The position numbers were made by a program, and so were the translations under genes. A DNA stretch of 64,000 bases from the NCBI GenBank assembly GCA_019421385.1, contig JAHZFK010000016.1, positions 1 to 64,000 of the forward strand. The letters run 5' to 3'. Positions 1-7,524 of the stretch are shown one piece after another; the stretch's first letter is position 1; the number at the start of each line of letters is the position of its first letter. The notes under the pieces were generated by a model, which worked only from the letters and a program-made list of their open reading frames with translations, had not been told where the DNA came from and searched no databases. The DNA comes from Clostridiales bacterium (GTDB taxonomy: Bacteria > Bacillota > Clostridia > Oscillospirales > Butyricicoccaceae).

Positions 1-205
1 CTGCTGCTGATCGCGGGCGGAACGTGTTTGACTGTCGCGGCGGCGCATGTATGGATGCCGCTGGGCTGGGCCGCGGCGGGCGCGTTCCTGATCTGGTACG
101 GCCTGCTGGTCGCCCGCGCGGGCGCGCGCCGCGTTTTTCGTCCACATCGGCATTGCCACGACCGGCGAGTGTCTGCTGCTGGACGGCGTGGAGGACGACG
201 CATGA
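1..205 (+). pseudogene. Partial small phage membrane protein, apparently frameshifted
   Basis: The reading frame is open from base 1 and encodes hydrophobic residues (about codons 1-40) typical of one or two membrane segments. From about position 115 that frame becomes an Arg-rich string that looks out of frame. The next frame encodes a plausible C-terminus, ending in VEDDA, with its TGA at 203-205 overlapping the ATG at 202. The simplest reading is a one-base indel in the GC repeat near 110-133. The gene is cut by the window edge, so its start and function are unknown; it lies just upstream of the portal gene. Confidence 0.4.
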
Positions 206-375
206 AAAGCATCATGAAATTCCTGCCCGATGCGCTTGCCGCGTGCGGCGCGGTGTGCATCGTGGTCGCGTTGTGGATGGTGTCGCCGGTCGTGGGCCTG
301 ATTTCCACCGGCGTGGCGCTGATCGGCGCGGGCTGGCTGCTGGCGCGGTATGGAGGTGCGGACGATGATTCTTGA
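202..375 (+). CDS. Small two-helix membrane protein upstream of portal
   Basis: This 57-residue product is almost entirely hydrophobic, with two probable membrane segments (about residues 9-28 and 31-50) and an acidic tail. The ATG overlaps the stop of the preceding fragment (ATGA) and the 3' end overlaps the portal start, so translation is probably coupled within the head operon. I do not recognise a family. Small membrane proteins at this place are common in clostridial prophages and have no assigned role. Confidence 0.55.
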   Translation: MKSIMKFLPDALAACGAVCIVVALWMVSPVVGLISTGVALIGAGWLLARYGGADDDS

Positions 376-1633
376 CCGCATGGCGCGGCGCGTGACAAAT
401 TCGGCGCGTCTGACGCTGGACAGCCCGCTGGGCTGGGATACAGGCGGCAGTCTGTACGACGGCAAGACGCTGGGTGCGATGAAGCTGCCCGCAGTCAACG
501 CCTGCATCGAGATCTTCTCGGACAGCGTCGCCAAAATGCCCATCTACCTGATGGACAGTGCAACGCGCGAGCGGCAGACCGACCACCCGGCGCTGCGGCT
601 GCTGACCGGCCGCCCGACTGAGGCGCTGACGGCGTTCGACTATCACAAGCTGATGGAGAGCCGCCGCATTGCGCACGGCAACGCCTACGCGCTCATCCTG
701 CGTGACCGCTGGGGTGCACCGCAGGAATTGCTGCCGATCGCACCCGGCTACATGCAGCCGTTTCTGGATGATAACGGGCGGCTGTGGTACATCGGGACAA
801 ACCCCAGAACGGGGGAGTTCCGCAAGTTTTGGCCTGCTGACGTGCTGCACTACAAGGCGTTTTCCGTGGACGGACTGGAGGGCGTTTCGTACCTGCGGCG
901 CGGCGCGGAGACCATCGAAGCCGCGCTGCAAGCGCAGAAATACGAGGTCGGGTTTTACAAGAACGGCGCAAAGCTGACCGGCATCCTGTACACGGATACC
1001 GATCTGACCAGCAAGCCGGACATCACTCTGCCGGACGGAACAAAAATCTCCCTTAAAGATGCGATCCGACATGAGTGGGAGCACATGTACACCGGCGCAG
1101 ACAACGCTTTCCGCACGGCAATCATGGACTTCGGCATGAAGTACACGCCCATTACGGCCAGCAACCGTGACGCGCAGTTCATCGAGAACAAGGCCGCCAG
1201 CATTGAGGACGTGGCGCGGCTGTTTAACATGCCGCTGTACAAGCTGGGTGTCGGCAAACAGACCTACAACTCCAACGTGCAGGCAGCCATCGAATACATG
1301 CAGCGAACGCTAAGCCCAATTGTGGCGGCACACGAGCAGGAGGACACCTACAAGCTGCTGACCTCGAGTGAGCAGGCCGCCGGGCTGCAATTTCGCCGCA
1401 ATATGATGGGCGAGCTGCGCGGCGACTGGGCGGCGCGTGCGGTGTGGCTCAAGACCATGAACGAGATCGGTGTTTACTCGGTGGACGATATTTGCGCGCT
1501 CGAAGATCTTCCGAACGTGCCGGGCGGCGACCGTCGCAAGGCGTCGCTTAACTATGTGCCGCTTGATCTGTGGGCCGAACTTTCGGTCAACCGTAATGCA
1601 CCGGCAAACAATGGGGGAGGTGAAACCACATGA
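365..1633 (+). CDS. Phage portal protein, HK97 family
   Basis: The 422-residue product matches the HK97-type portal family in length and texture, for example the early AVNACIEIFSDSVAKMPIYL stretch and the following region rich in RRIAHGNAY-type residues. Portals form the dodecameric ring at the capsid vertex through which DNA is packaged and ejected. I chose ATG 365 because GGAGGT lies seven bases upstream; a start at 350 would place the ribosome site inside the gene. The stop overlaps the ATG of the protease gene by four bases, as usual for the portal-protease-capsid block. Confidence 0.93.
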   Translation: MILDRMARRVTNSARLTLDSPLGWDTGGSLYDGKTLGAMKLPAVNACIEIFSDSVAKMPIYLMDSATRERQTDHPALRLLTGRPTEALTAFDYHKLMESRRIAHGNAYALILRDRWGAPQELLPIAPGYMQPFLDDNGRLWYIGTNPRTGEFRKFWPADVLHYKAFSVDGLEGVSYLRRGAETIEAALQAQKYEVGFYKNGAKLTGILYTDTDLTSKPDITLPDGTKISLKDAIRHEWEHMYTGADNAFRTAIMDFGMKYTPITASNRDAQFIENKAASIEDVARLFNMPLYKLGVGKQTYNSNVQAAIEYMQRTLSPIVAAHEQEDTYKLLTSSEQAAGLQFRRNMMGELRGDWAARAVWLKTMNEIGVYSVDDICALEDLPNVPGGDRRKASLNYVPLDLWAELSVNRNAPANNGGGETT

Positions 1634-2343
1634 GATACAACCTGAAAGGCGTGATTTCCTCGGACGAGGACGCGCCGATCTACCGGTTTTTCGGCATGGC
1701 GGCGGTCAGCCCGGCGGATATCCGGCAGGCGATCGCGGACAACCCCGCGGGCGAGGATTTCGTGCTCGAGATCAACTCGGGCGGCGGCTCGGTCTACGCG
1801 GGCTTTGAGATGTACTCCATCCTGCGCGCGGCAAACGTCCACACCCGTGCCGAGGTGCAGAGCCTGGCCGGTTCGGCCGCGTCGGTCGTGATGGCGGGCG
1901 CGGACACCGTGGCGGCAAGCCCGGTCGGACAGGTGATGATCCATCTGCCGAGCACCTTGACCGAGGGCAATCAGGTCGCGCACCGCGAGAGCGTGCAGAT
2001 GCTCGAAGCCGTGACCGGCTCGATCCTCGCGGCCTACGAGCACAAGTGCCAGGGCAAGACCAGCCGCGACGCGCTGCGCCGCATGATGGACAGGGAAACC
2101 TTCCTCACTGCCCGCGAAGCGCTGGACGCCGGTCTGGTGGATGAGATTTTGGGTGAGACCGGCAGCGCGAACCCGATGAACGTCTGGAACGCCGCGGGCG
2201 GCGCACCGGACATCGAGAAGCTGCGCGCGGCGTACCGCGAGGCGCAGCAGGGTAACCCGGTGTCCAATTTGAACACCGACAACACCGACACCAAACAGGC
2301 CCGCGCCCGCGCGATCGCGCTGGCCGAGGCAGAACTGTATTGA
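1630..2343 (+). CDS. Head maturation protease, ClpP-like serine protease
   Basis: This 237-residue protein has the ClpP/crotonase fold signatures: INSGGGSVYAGFEMY, then the nucleophile loop SLAGSAAS with Ser82, then MIHLP with His105. In HK97-like phages such enzymes cleave the N-terminal delta domain of the capsid protein during prohead maturation. Its place between portal and capsid fits this job. The C-terminal 50 residues are charged and Asn/Thr rich and may be a scaffold-like tail. The ATG overlaps the portal stop (ATGA). Confidence 0.92.
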   Translation: MRYNLKGVISSDEDAPIYRFFGMAAVSPADIRQAIADNPAGEDFVLEINSGGGSVYAGFEMYSILRAANVHTRAEVQSLAGSAASVVMAGADTVAASPVGQVMIHLPSTLTEGNQVAHRESVQMLEAVTGSILAAYEHKCQGKTSRDALRRMMDRETFLTAREALDAGLVDEILGETGSANPMNVWNAAGGAPDIEKLRAAYREAQQGNPVSNLNTDNTDTKQARARAIALAEAELY

Positions 2344-2360
2344 CAAGGAGGAAAAACAAT

Positions 2361-3551
2361 ATGAAGAAGCGACTGCTGGATCTGCAGGCCAAGGCCAAAG
2401 AGATCGTAGATCGAATGAAGGCGGCTGACAAGGCGGGCGACCAGACCGCCTTTGACGCGGCGCAGGCCGAGCTGGCACCGATCAGCGCAGAGATCACGCG
2501 CGTGAAAGCGCTGATGCAGGCCGAGGAAAGCGCGACACCCGAACCGCAGAATCTCGCCCCGGCGCAGGGCGCAGCTGGTGCGCCGGTCAATTCGAGCGAG
2601 TGCATCCATGCCTTTTGCGAGTGCGTGCGCGCGGGCGCGGCAGGAGACCGCACGCGCTACCTGCAGAACGCCGACATTGTGCACCGCGCGGTGAAGAACG
2701 AGGGCATGACCGAGGGCACGCCCGCGGACGGCGGCCTGATCGTGCCGTCCGACATCCAGACCATGATCCGCGAGCAGATGCGCGCGCTGAACCCCTTGAG
2801 CGAGCTGTTCACCGTCGAAACCGTCAGCACGAACACCGGTTCGCGCGTGCGCGACACCGCGCCGACGAACGGCTTCACCAAGGTTGCTGAGATGGGCACG
2901 ATCAGCAAGGACGACAAGCCCGCATTTGCCAAGGTCGAGTTCACGGTAGAGGACTATGCGCTGATCGTGCCGGTGTCGAATGATCTGCTGAAAGACACCG
3001 ACCAGAACCTGCTCGCGTACCTGTCCCGCTGGCTGGGCAAAAAGGCCGTCATCACTGAGAACAAGCTGCTGCTGACGCTGCTGACCACGCTGGACGGCGC
3101 GGCGGCGTCCATCACCGAGGCGGGCGCGCTCAAGGCGATTAAGAAGCTGGTCAACACCACGCTCGACCCGATTTTCGGCGTGTCGGCGTCGTTCCTGACC
3201 AACCAGAGTGGCTTTAACTTCCTCGACAGCCTTGAGGACGGCAACGGCCGTCCGCTGCTGCAGGTCAATCCGGCTGACCGCACGCAGTACATGGTCGGCG
3301 GTCGCGCGGTGCATGTGGTGAGCGACGCGGTGCTGCCGAACAAGACGACCGCGCCGCTGTATGTGGGCGATTTTAAGAGCTTCGGCACGCTGTTCCGCCG
3401 TCAGGCGATGGAGATTGCGTCCACCAACGTCGGCGGCAATGCGTGGAACACCAACTCGACCGAGGTGCGCGCGATCACCCGTCTGGCGGTGGCCAAGTTT
3501 GACGACAAGGCCGTCGCTGCGGGCAAGATCACGCTGCCGGGTGCGGGCTGA
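2361..3551 (+). CDS. Major capsid protein, HK97 fold
   Basis: The 396-residue product begins with a Lys/Glu/Ala-rich coiled coil (about residues 1-70), which is the usual delta/scaffold domain removed by the upstream protease. It continues with the typical HK97 capsid body, including DGGLIVPSDIQTMIREQMR and the later VEDYALIVPVSNDLL region. ATG 2361 is preceded by AAGGAGG at good spacing. Several hundred copies would form the icosahedral shell. The TGA overlaps the ATG of the connector gene. Confidence 0.94.
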   Translation: MKKRLLDLQAKAKEIVDRMKAADKAGDQTAFDAAQAELAPISAEITRVKALMQAEESATPEPQNLAPAQGAAGAPVNSSECIHAFCECVRAGAAGDRTRYLQNADIVHRAVKNEGMTEGTPADGGLIVPSDIQTMIREQMRALNPLSELFTVETVSTNTGSRVRDTAPTNGFTKVAEMGTISKDDKPAFAKVEFTVEDYALIVPVSNDLLKDTDQNLLAYLSRWLGKKAVITENKLLLTLLTTLDGAAASITEAGALKAIKKLVNTTLDPIFGVSASFLTNQSGFNFLDSLEDGNGRPLLQVNPADRTQYMVGGRAVHVVSDAVLPNKTTAPLYVGDFKSFGTLFRRQAMEIASTNVGGNAWNTNSTEVRAITRLAVAKFDDKAVAAGKITLPGAG

Positions 3552-3880
3552 TGACCGCCGAGGAGAAGGCTGCGCTGGAGGAGCGGCTGGACGCGTGCAA
3601 GCGGTACATGAAGGTGGACTATGACGAGGACGATGAGCTGATTGCCGGGCTGATGCAGGCGAACGATGCCTATCTTTCGAGCGCAGGCGTGCGGCGGGAC
3701 GTAAGCCCCGCCCAGCATGACCTCATCGTGCACGCGATGACCTTGCAGATGTACGACGCGCGCGGCGCGGACACACCCCAGCAGGCGCTGGAGACCGTGC
3801 CGCCGCTCGTGCGACAGATGTTCAATCAGCTCAAAATCCGGTGCAATTACGGAGGTGCGGCCGATGGTGCAGGCGGGTGA
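3551..3880 (+). CDS. Head-tail connector, gp6-like adaptor
   Basis: A 109-residue, mostly alpha-helical acidic protein directly after the capsid gene. Size, position and the pattern LEERLDACKRYMKVDYDEDDELIAGL match the gp6/adaptor family that forms the first ring under the portal. Start and stop both overlap the neighbouring genes (ATGA with the capsid stop; the 3' end overlaps the next ATG), so the four connector genes form one translationally coupled block. Confidence 0.8.
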   Translation: MTAEEKAALEERLDACKRYMKVDYDEDDELIAGLMQANDAYLSSAGVRRDVSPAQHDLIVHAMTLQMYDARGADTPQQALETVPPLVRQMFNQLKIRCNYGGAADGAGG

Positions 3881-4460
3881 ACTGCGGGAGCGCGTGACAA
3901 TCCTCAGCCTTGTGGAAAACCCGGACGGCACGGGCTGGGACTGGCAGGAGGGCAAGACGACGTGGGCAAAGGTCGAGCAGACCGGCAAGCGCAGCCTGTT
4001 TTCCACAGTCGGTGTGAGCCGCCCGGAGTGGCGCGTCACGCTGCGACACCAGCCGCTGACGCTTTTTCAGGCGCTGCGCTGGCGGGGACATTTCCTGTTC
4101 CTCGCGGAACTGACGCATCCCGACCGCGGGCACATCGAGCTGTCCACGGTGCAGGTCGAGCCGGTGAACTGCACCGTGCAGCGCACCAAGGTCGAGAAGA
4201 ACGCGCTCAACAATCCGACGCTTTCGACCGAGCGTGTGCTTTCATTTCCAGCGTGCCTGACCGAGAAATACACGGGCTTTGCGCAGGGCGACACGCACGA
4301 CACGCTGACGCATACGCTCGTCGCCATCTGCCCCAAGGCGGTCACGCTGCGGGCGGGCGAGGTCGTGACGATCGGTGACGGGAAATACCGTGTCCAAATT
4401 GAACACACGCTCTCGGAGTTCAAGAACGAGTACGAGATCACGCGGGAGGTGGACACCTGA
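3864..4460 (+). CDS. Head closure protein (phage head-tail joining family)
   Basis: The 198-residue product opens with AGELRERVTIL and a WDWQEGKTTWAKVEQ stretch, characteristic of the SPP1 gp16/HK97 head-tail joining family, which plugs the portal after packaging. Members are usually 110-130 residues; the extra length here is a C-terminal beta-rich extension. ATG 3864 is preferred over the GTG at 3855 because GGAGG at 3851-3855 gives correct spacing. The TGA overlaps the next ATG. Confidence 0.78.
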   Translation: MVQAGELRERVTILSLVENPDGTGWDWQEGKTTWAKVEQTGKRSLFSTVGVSRPEWRVTLRHQPLTLFQALRWRGHFLFLAELTHPDRGHIELSTVQVEPVNCTVQRTKVEKNALNNPTLSTERVLSFPACLTEKYTGFAQGDTHDTLTHTLVAICPKAVTLRAGEVVTIGDGKYRVQIEHTLSEFKNEYEITREVDT

Positions 4461-4918
4461 TGCCACAGGATGCAGACGGCTTGCGGCAGTTTGCCAAGCG
4501 CTGCGACGCGGAGGTCAAGCGCAAGCGCGCTGACCAGCGCGCCATCCATGAACGGCTGGGCGCGCGGATGCAATCCGAGGTGCGTAGTCAGATTCGCGGC
4601 AAAATCAACGACGCGCACGGCCATATCAGCGGTGTGCAAGCGCGCGTGGTCGGATCGGGCGGCGGTTACGCGGCTGTCCGTCCATCCGGCACCGACAGCG
4701 GCCCGGACAGCCTGAACGCGATTACAAATTATCTGGAGAACGGCCATGCGATCCGCCGTCCGAGCGGGCGCAGCCCACGCTACCGACCGCATATCAAGAT
4801 GCTGTATGTGTCCGGCCGCGGGTTTTACAACGCCGCGCGTCCCTCGCTGCCGCACATGCTGCAAAGCGAGGTGGACAGATGGGGACGCGAGGTTGCGGGC
4901 CGACTGGAGGGACGCTAA
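4460..4918 (+). CDS. HK97 gp10-like tail component
   Basis: A 152-residue basic protein in the position of the HK97 gp10-like neck/tail-completion gene. It carries an N-terminal charged helix and a C-terminal part with GRGFYNAARPSLPHML, similar to the conserved end of that family, where the product helps join head and tail. Overlaps the upstream stop and directly abuts the next gene. Confidence 0.65.
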   Translation: MPQDADGLRQFAKRCDAEVKRKRADQRAIHERLGARMQSEVRSQIRGKINDAHGHISGVQARVVGSGGGYAAVRPSGTDSGPDSLNAITNYLENGHAIRRPSGRSPRYRPHIKMLYVSGRGFYNAARPSLPHMLQSEVDRWGREVAGRLEGR

Positions 4919-5386
4919 ATGCTGAAAATCAAAGAGATTATGGATGGGATCAACGCGATCCTTGTCCGGCTCTACCCCGACCGCACGGTGTATATCGACG
5001 TGCTGCCCGAGCAATTTGAGCGGCCGAGCTTTTTCCTGCGTCCGGAGGGGCGCAAGATCACCAGCCGCACGGCGGCGGTGGTTGAGGTCGAGCAGATGAT
5101 CACGGTGCAGTGCGCCGATGAAGTGGGCGACCGCTACGAAACCCAAACCGCCCGCCTGTATGACGTGACCGAAACGCTGACCGCGGCGTTCTTGCAGCGC
5201 GGCGCGCTTCATTGCGGCGACCGCAAGCTGACCGCCGCCCGCGTCGATGTGTCGCGCTCGCTCGACATCGCGGATGTGACGATTACCGTCACCTACGAGG
5301 ACACCCGCCCGGCGGCACCCGTCACGCAGCCGCTCATTGCAGACGTGGCTTTTGGTACGCAGCCGAGCCAGACAAAGGAGGAATAA
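4919..5386 (+). CDS. Tail terminator-like protein (DUF6838-type)
   Basis: The 155-residue protein starts one base after the preceding stop. The opening MLKIKEIMDGINAILVRLYP and the later DVTETLTAAFL resemble the DUF6838 tail-terminator family found just before the sheath gene in PBSX-like contractile phages. Such proteins cap the tail tube at the head-proximal end. The family call rests on recognition and gene order only. Confidence 0.65.
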   Translation: MLKIKEIMDGINAILVRLYPDRTVYIDVLPEQFERPSFFLRPEGRKITSRTAAVVEVEQMITVQCADEVGDRYETQTARLYDVTETLTAAFLQRGALHCGDRKLTAARVDVSRSLDIADVTITVTYEDTRPAAPVTQPLIADVAFGTQPSQTKEE

Positions 5387-5389
5387 GGC

Positions 5390-6445
5390 ATGGGATTGCC
5401 TTCGATTGATATTTCATTCCAGACCGCCGCGCAGCTGACGATCGCCATGGGCGACAAGGGCTATGTCGGCGTGATTGTGCGCGACACCACGCAGACAGGT
5501 GCGCATCGCCTGACGCGCGCGACCAAAATCCCCGCCGAGCTGAGCGAGGAAAACCGCGCGTATCTCGAGCGGGCGTTTGCCGGGTACGTCAACCCGCCCA
5601 AGGCGGTGTATGTGTACGTCACCGGCGAAGAGGACGAAAACCTCACGCAGGCACTCGCGTATTTTGCCACACAGGAGGTTGACTATCTGGTCGGCCCGCC
5701 CGACCTGACAAGTGAGGAAGCACAGGCGATGGTGACATGGCTCAAGGAGCGCCGCGCGGCGCATAGCCATATCAAGTGCGTGCTGCCCGAGACGGTGGCA
5801 GACTATGATCCGGTCGTCAACTTCGACGCGGACGGCATGACCGATGGCGAAAACAGCTTCACCAAGGCGCAGTATTGCTCGCGCATTGCGGGCGTGATTG
5901 CGGGCACACCGTGGACGATGAGTGCGACCTACGCGCCGCTGCCAGAGTTGACCGATATTACCCGACTGGACAAGGAAACGGCGGATGCCGCTATTGACGC
6001 GGGCAAGCTGATTCTGATTCACGACGGGCGGCAGGTCAAAATCGCGCGTGCGGTCAATTCACTGACCACCACGAGCCGCGACCACGGCCCGATTTTCCAG
6101 AAAATCAAGGCGCTGGAGGTCATCGACCGTGTGGACGCGGACTTCCGCGCAACCATCGAGGACACCTTTATCGGCAAGTTTGCCAACACCTACGACAACC
6201 GCATGCTGCTTGTGACGGCAGGCCGCAGCTATTTCCAGACGCTGGAGGCGGCGGGTATCCTGCTCGAGGGCGGCTCGTCGCTGGATATCGACACCGAGGC
6301 TGTGCGCGACTATCTGGGCGACGCGGGCGAGGAAATGAGCGACGATGAGCTGCGACACGCGGACACCGGCTCGCATGTGTTCCTCGTGGGCAAGTTCACG
6401 ATCGTGGACGCGATCGAAGATGTCACGATGCATATCACGGTATAA
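5390..6445 (+). CDS. xkdK: Contractile tail sheath protein (XkdK-like)
   Basis: The 351-residue product has the length of PBSX XkdK-type sheaths. It shows the conserved C-terminal part, VFLVGKFTIVDAIEDVTMHI, and an internal region around ANTYDNRMLLVTAGRSYF matching the family. The sheath surrounds the tail tube and contracts to drive it through the cell envelope, so this phage has a myovirus-type tail. A good AAGGAGG lies upstream of ATG 5390. Confidence 0.92.
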   Translation: MGLPSIDISFQTAAQLTIAMGDKGYVGVIVRDTTQTGAHRLTRATKIPAELSEENRAYLERAFAGYVNPPKAVYVYVTGEEDENLTQALAYFATQEVDYLVGPPDLTSEEAQAMVTWLKERRAAHSHIKCVLPETVADYDPVVNFDADGMTDGENSFTKAQYCSRIAGVIAGTPWTMSATYAPLPELTDITRLDKETADAAIDAGKLILIHDGRQVKIARAVNSLTTTSRDHGPIFQKIKALEVIDRVDADFRATIEDTFIGKFANTYDNRMLLVTAGRSYFQTLEAAGILLEGGSSLDIDTEAVRDYLGDAGEEMSDDELRHADTGSHVFLVGKFTIVDAIEDVTMHITV

Positions 6446-6460
6446 AAGGGAGGTGCAGAC

Positions 6461-6904
6461 ATGAGTGCAAGCATGGATGCTGCCTCGCGCGTCATTTCGG
6501 GCACGCACGGGCAGGCATGGATGGACGACGAGTTCTGCGGCGAAACGCTCGGCCTGCAGGCCAAGGTCGTAGCCAACAAAGAGGAAGTGCCGATGTGCTG
6601 CCAGTTCATGGTGGATACCAAGCTGATGAGCGCCAAGGGCACGGGCACGATCCGATTCCACAAGGTAAACAGCCGCATGGCAATCAAGATGAGCGACAAC
6701 CTCATGGCAGGCAAGGATACGCGCGTCAAGCTGATCTCGCTGCTCGATGATCCGGATGCCTATGGCGCGGAGCGTGTGGTCATTTACGACGCTTCATTCG
6801 ATGATTTGACGCTGATTGATTGGGAGCTGGCAGCCAAGGGACAGGTCGAGTGTCCGTTTACGTTCACTAAATGGGGATTCCTTGACCTGATCCAGCCACG
6901 ATAA
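6461..6904 (+). CDS. xkdM: Tail tube protein (XkdM-like)
   Basis: A 147-residue protein right after the sheath gene, matching the XkdM/DUF2001 tube family in size and in the patterns GTHGQAWMDDE and VYGAERVVIYDASFDDLTL-type sequence. It polymerises into the inner tube. AGGGAGGTG precedes the ATG. Gene order (sheath, tube, chaperone) is standard. Confidence 0.9.
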   Translation: MSASMDAASRVISGTHGQAWMDDEFCGETLGLQAKVVANKEEVPMCCQFMVDTKLMSAKGTGTIRFHKVNSRMAIKMSDNLMAGKDTRVKLISLLDDPDAYGAERVVIYDASFDDLTLIDWELAAKGQVECPFTFTKWGFLDLIQPR

Positions 6905-6919
6905 CAGGAGGAAATGAAT

Positions 6920-7318
6920 ATGGCTAACGAAAAGAAAACCCCGACTACAGTTGAACGCCTGCTGGACGTGTGCAAGCGCACCCCCAGCGAGCAGCTTTTG
7001 CAGTTTAAGAGCTGGACGGACGCGGACGGCAATCCGGTCGTGTTCCACATCCGCGAGCTGAGCTATAACGAGGTGCGCGAGATCCAGCAAATGTCGAGCG
7101 GCGCGGATTTCGCTGCGGCAATCATCACGGCGGGCGTGGTTGAACCCAACCTGCGCGATAAGCGTTTGCAGCAGGCGTGCGGCGCAGTGACGCCATATGA
7201 GGTGGTGCGCAAGATGCTGCGCGCGGGCGAGATCGAGGACTTGCAGGCCGCGATCGAGAAGCTGTCCGGCTACCGCGCGTCCACGCTCGAACTGCTGGCG
7301 GATATCGAAAAAAACTGA
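6920..7318 (+). CDS. xkdN: Tail assembly chaperone, short form (XkdN-like)
   Basis: This 132-residue protein sits between tube and tape-measure genes, where contractile and long-tailed phages encode the tail assembly chaperone. It resembles XkdN-type proteins (FKSWTDADGNPVVFHIRELSY). I prefer ATG 6920 over ATG 6914 because AGGAGG at 6906-6911 is only two bases from 6914 but eight from 6920. The last codons are GAA AAA AAC TGA, which contain the slippery heptamer A AAA AAC at 7309-7315, so a fraction of ribosomes should extend the protein. Confidence 0.85.
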   Translation: MANEKKTPTTVERLLDVCKRTPSEQLLQFKSWTDADGNPVVFHIRELSYNEVREIQQMSSGADFAAAIITAGVVEPNLRDKRLQQACGAVTPYEVVRKMLRAGEIEDLQAAIEKLSGYRASTLELLADIEKN

Positions 7319-7524
7319 GAGAGGACGACGAGACGTTTTTGATGTACCTGCTCTTTCGGCAGCATCACGTCTTGCCGTCCGACTATCTGAAGCTCCCGCC
7401 CGGCGAGAAACTGGTGCTGCAGGCGTTTGTGCTAAAAGAGTGCCTGCCCAAGGCACTCGAGGGCATCCGCTGGCGGGCGGAGAGCGAAAAACTGCACCGG
7501 GAGGAGGCCGCCGCCCATGCCTGA
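7315..7524 (+). CDS. -1 frameshift extension of the tail assembly chaperone
   Basis: After the slippery A AAA AAC (7309-7315) the -1 frame is open from 7315 to the TGA at 7522-7524. It adds 69 residues beginning LREDDETFLMYLLFRQHH. The fusion would be about 201 residues. The extension contains a helical LPSDYLKLPPGEK part and has no convincing ribosome site of its own. Programmed -1 shifting at exactly this place is the known G/GT arrangement of tail chaperones. The 3' end overlaps the tape-measure ATG at 7517. Confidence 0.82.
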   Translation: MREDDETFLMYLLFRQHHVLPSDYLKLPPGEKLVLQAFVLKECLPKALEGIRWRAESEKLHREEAAAHA

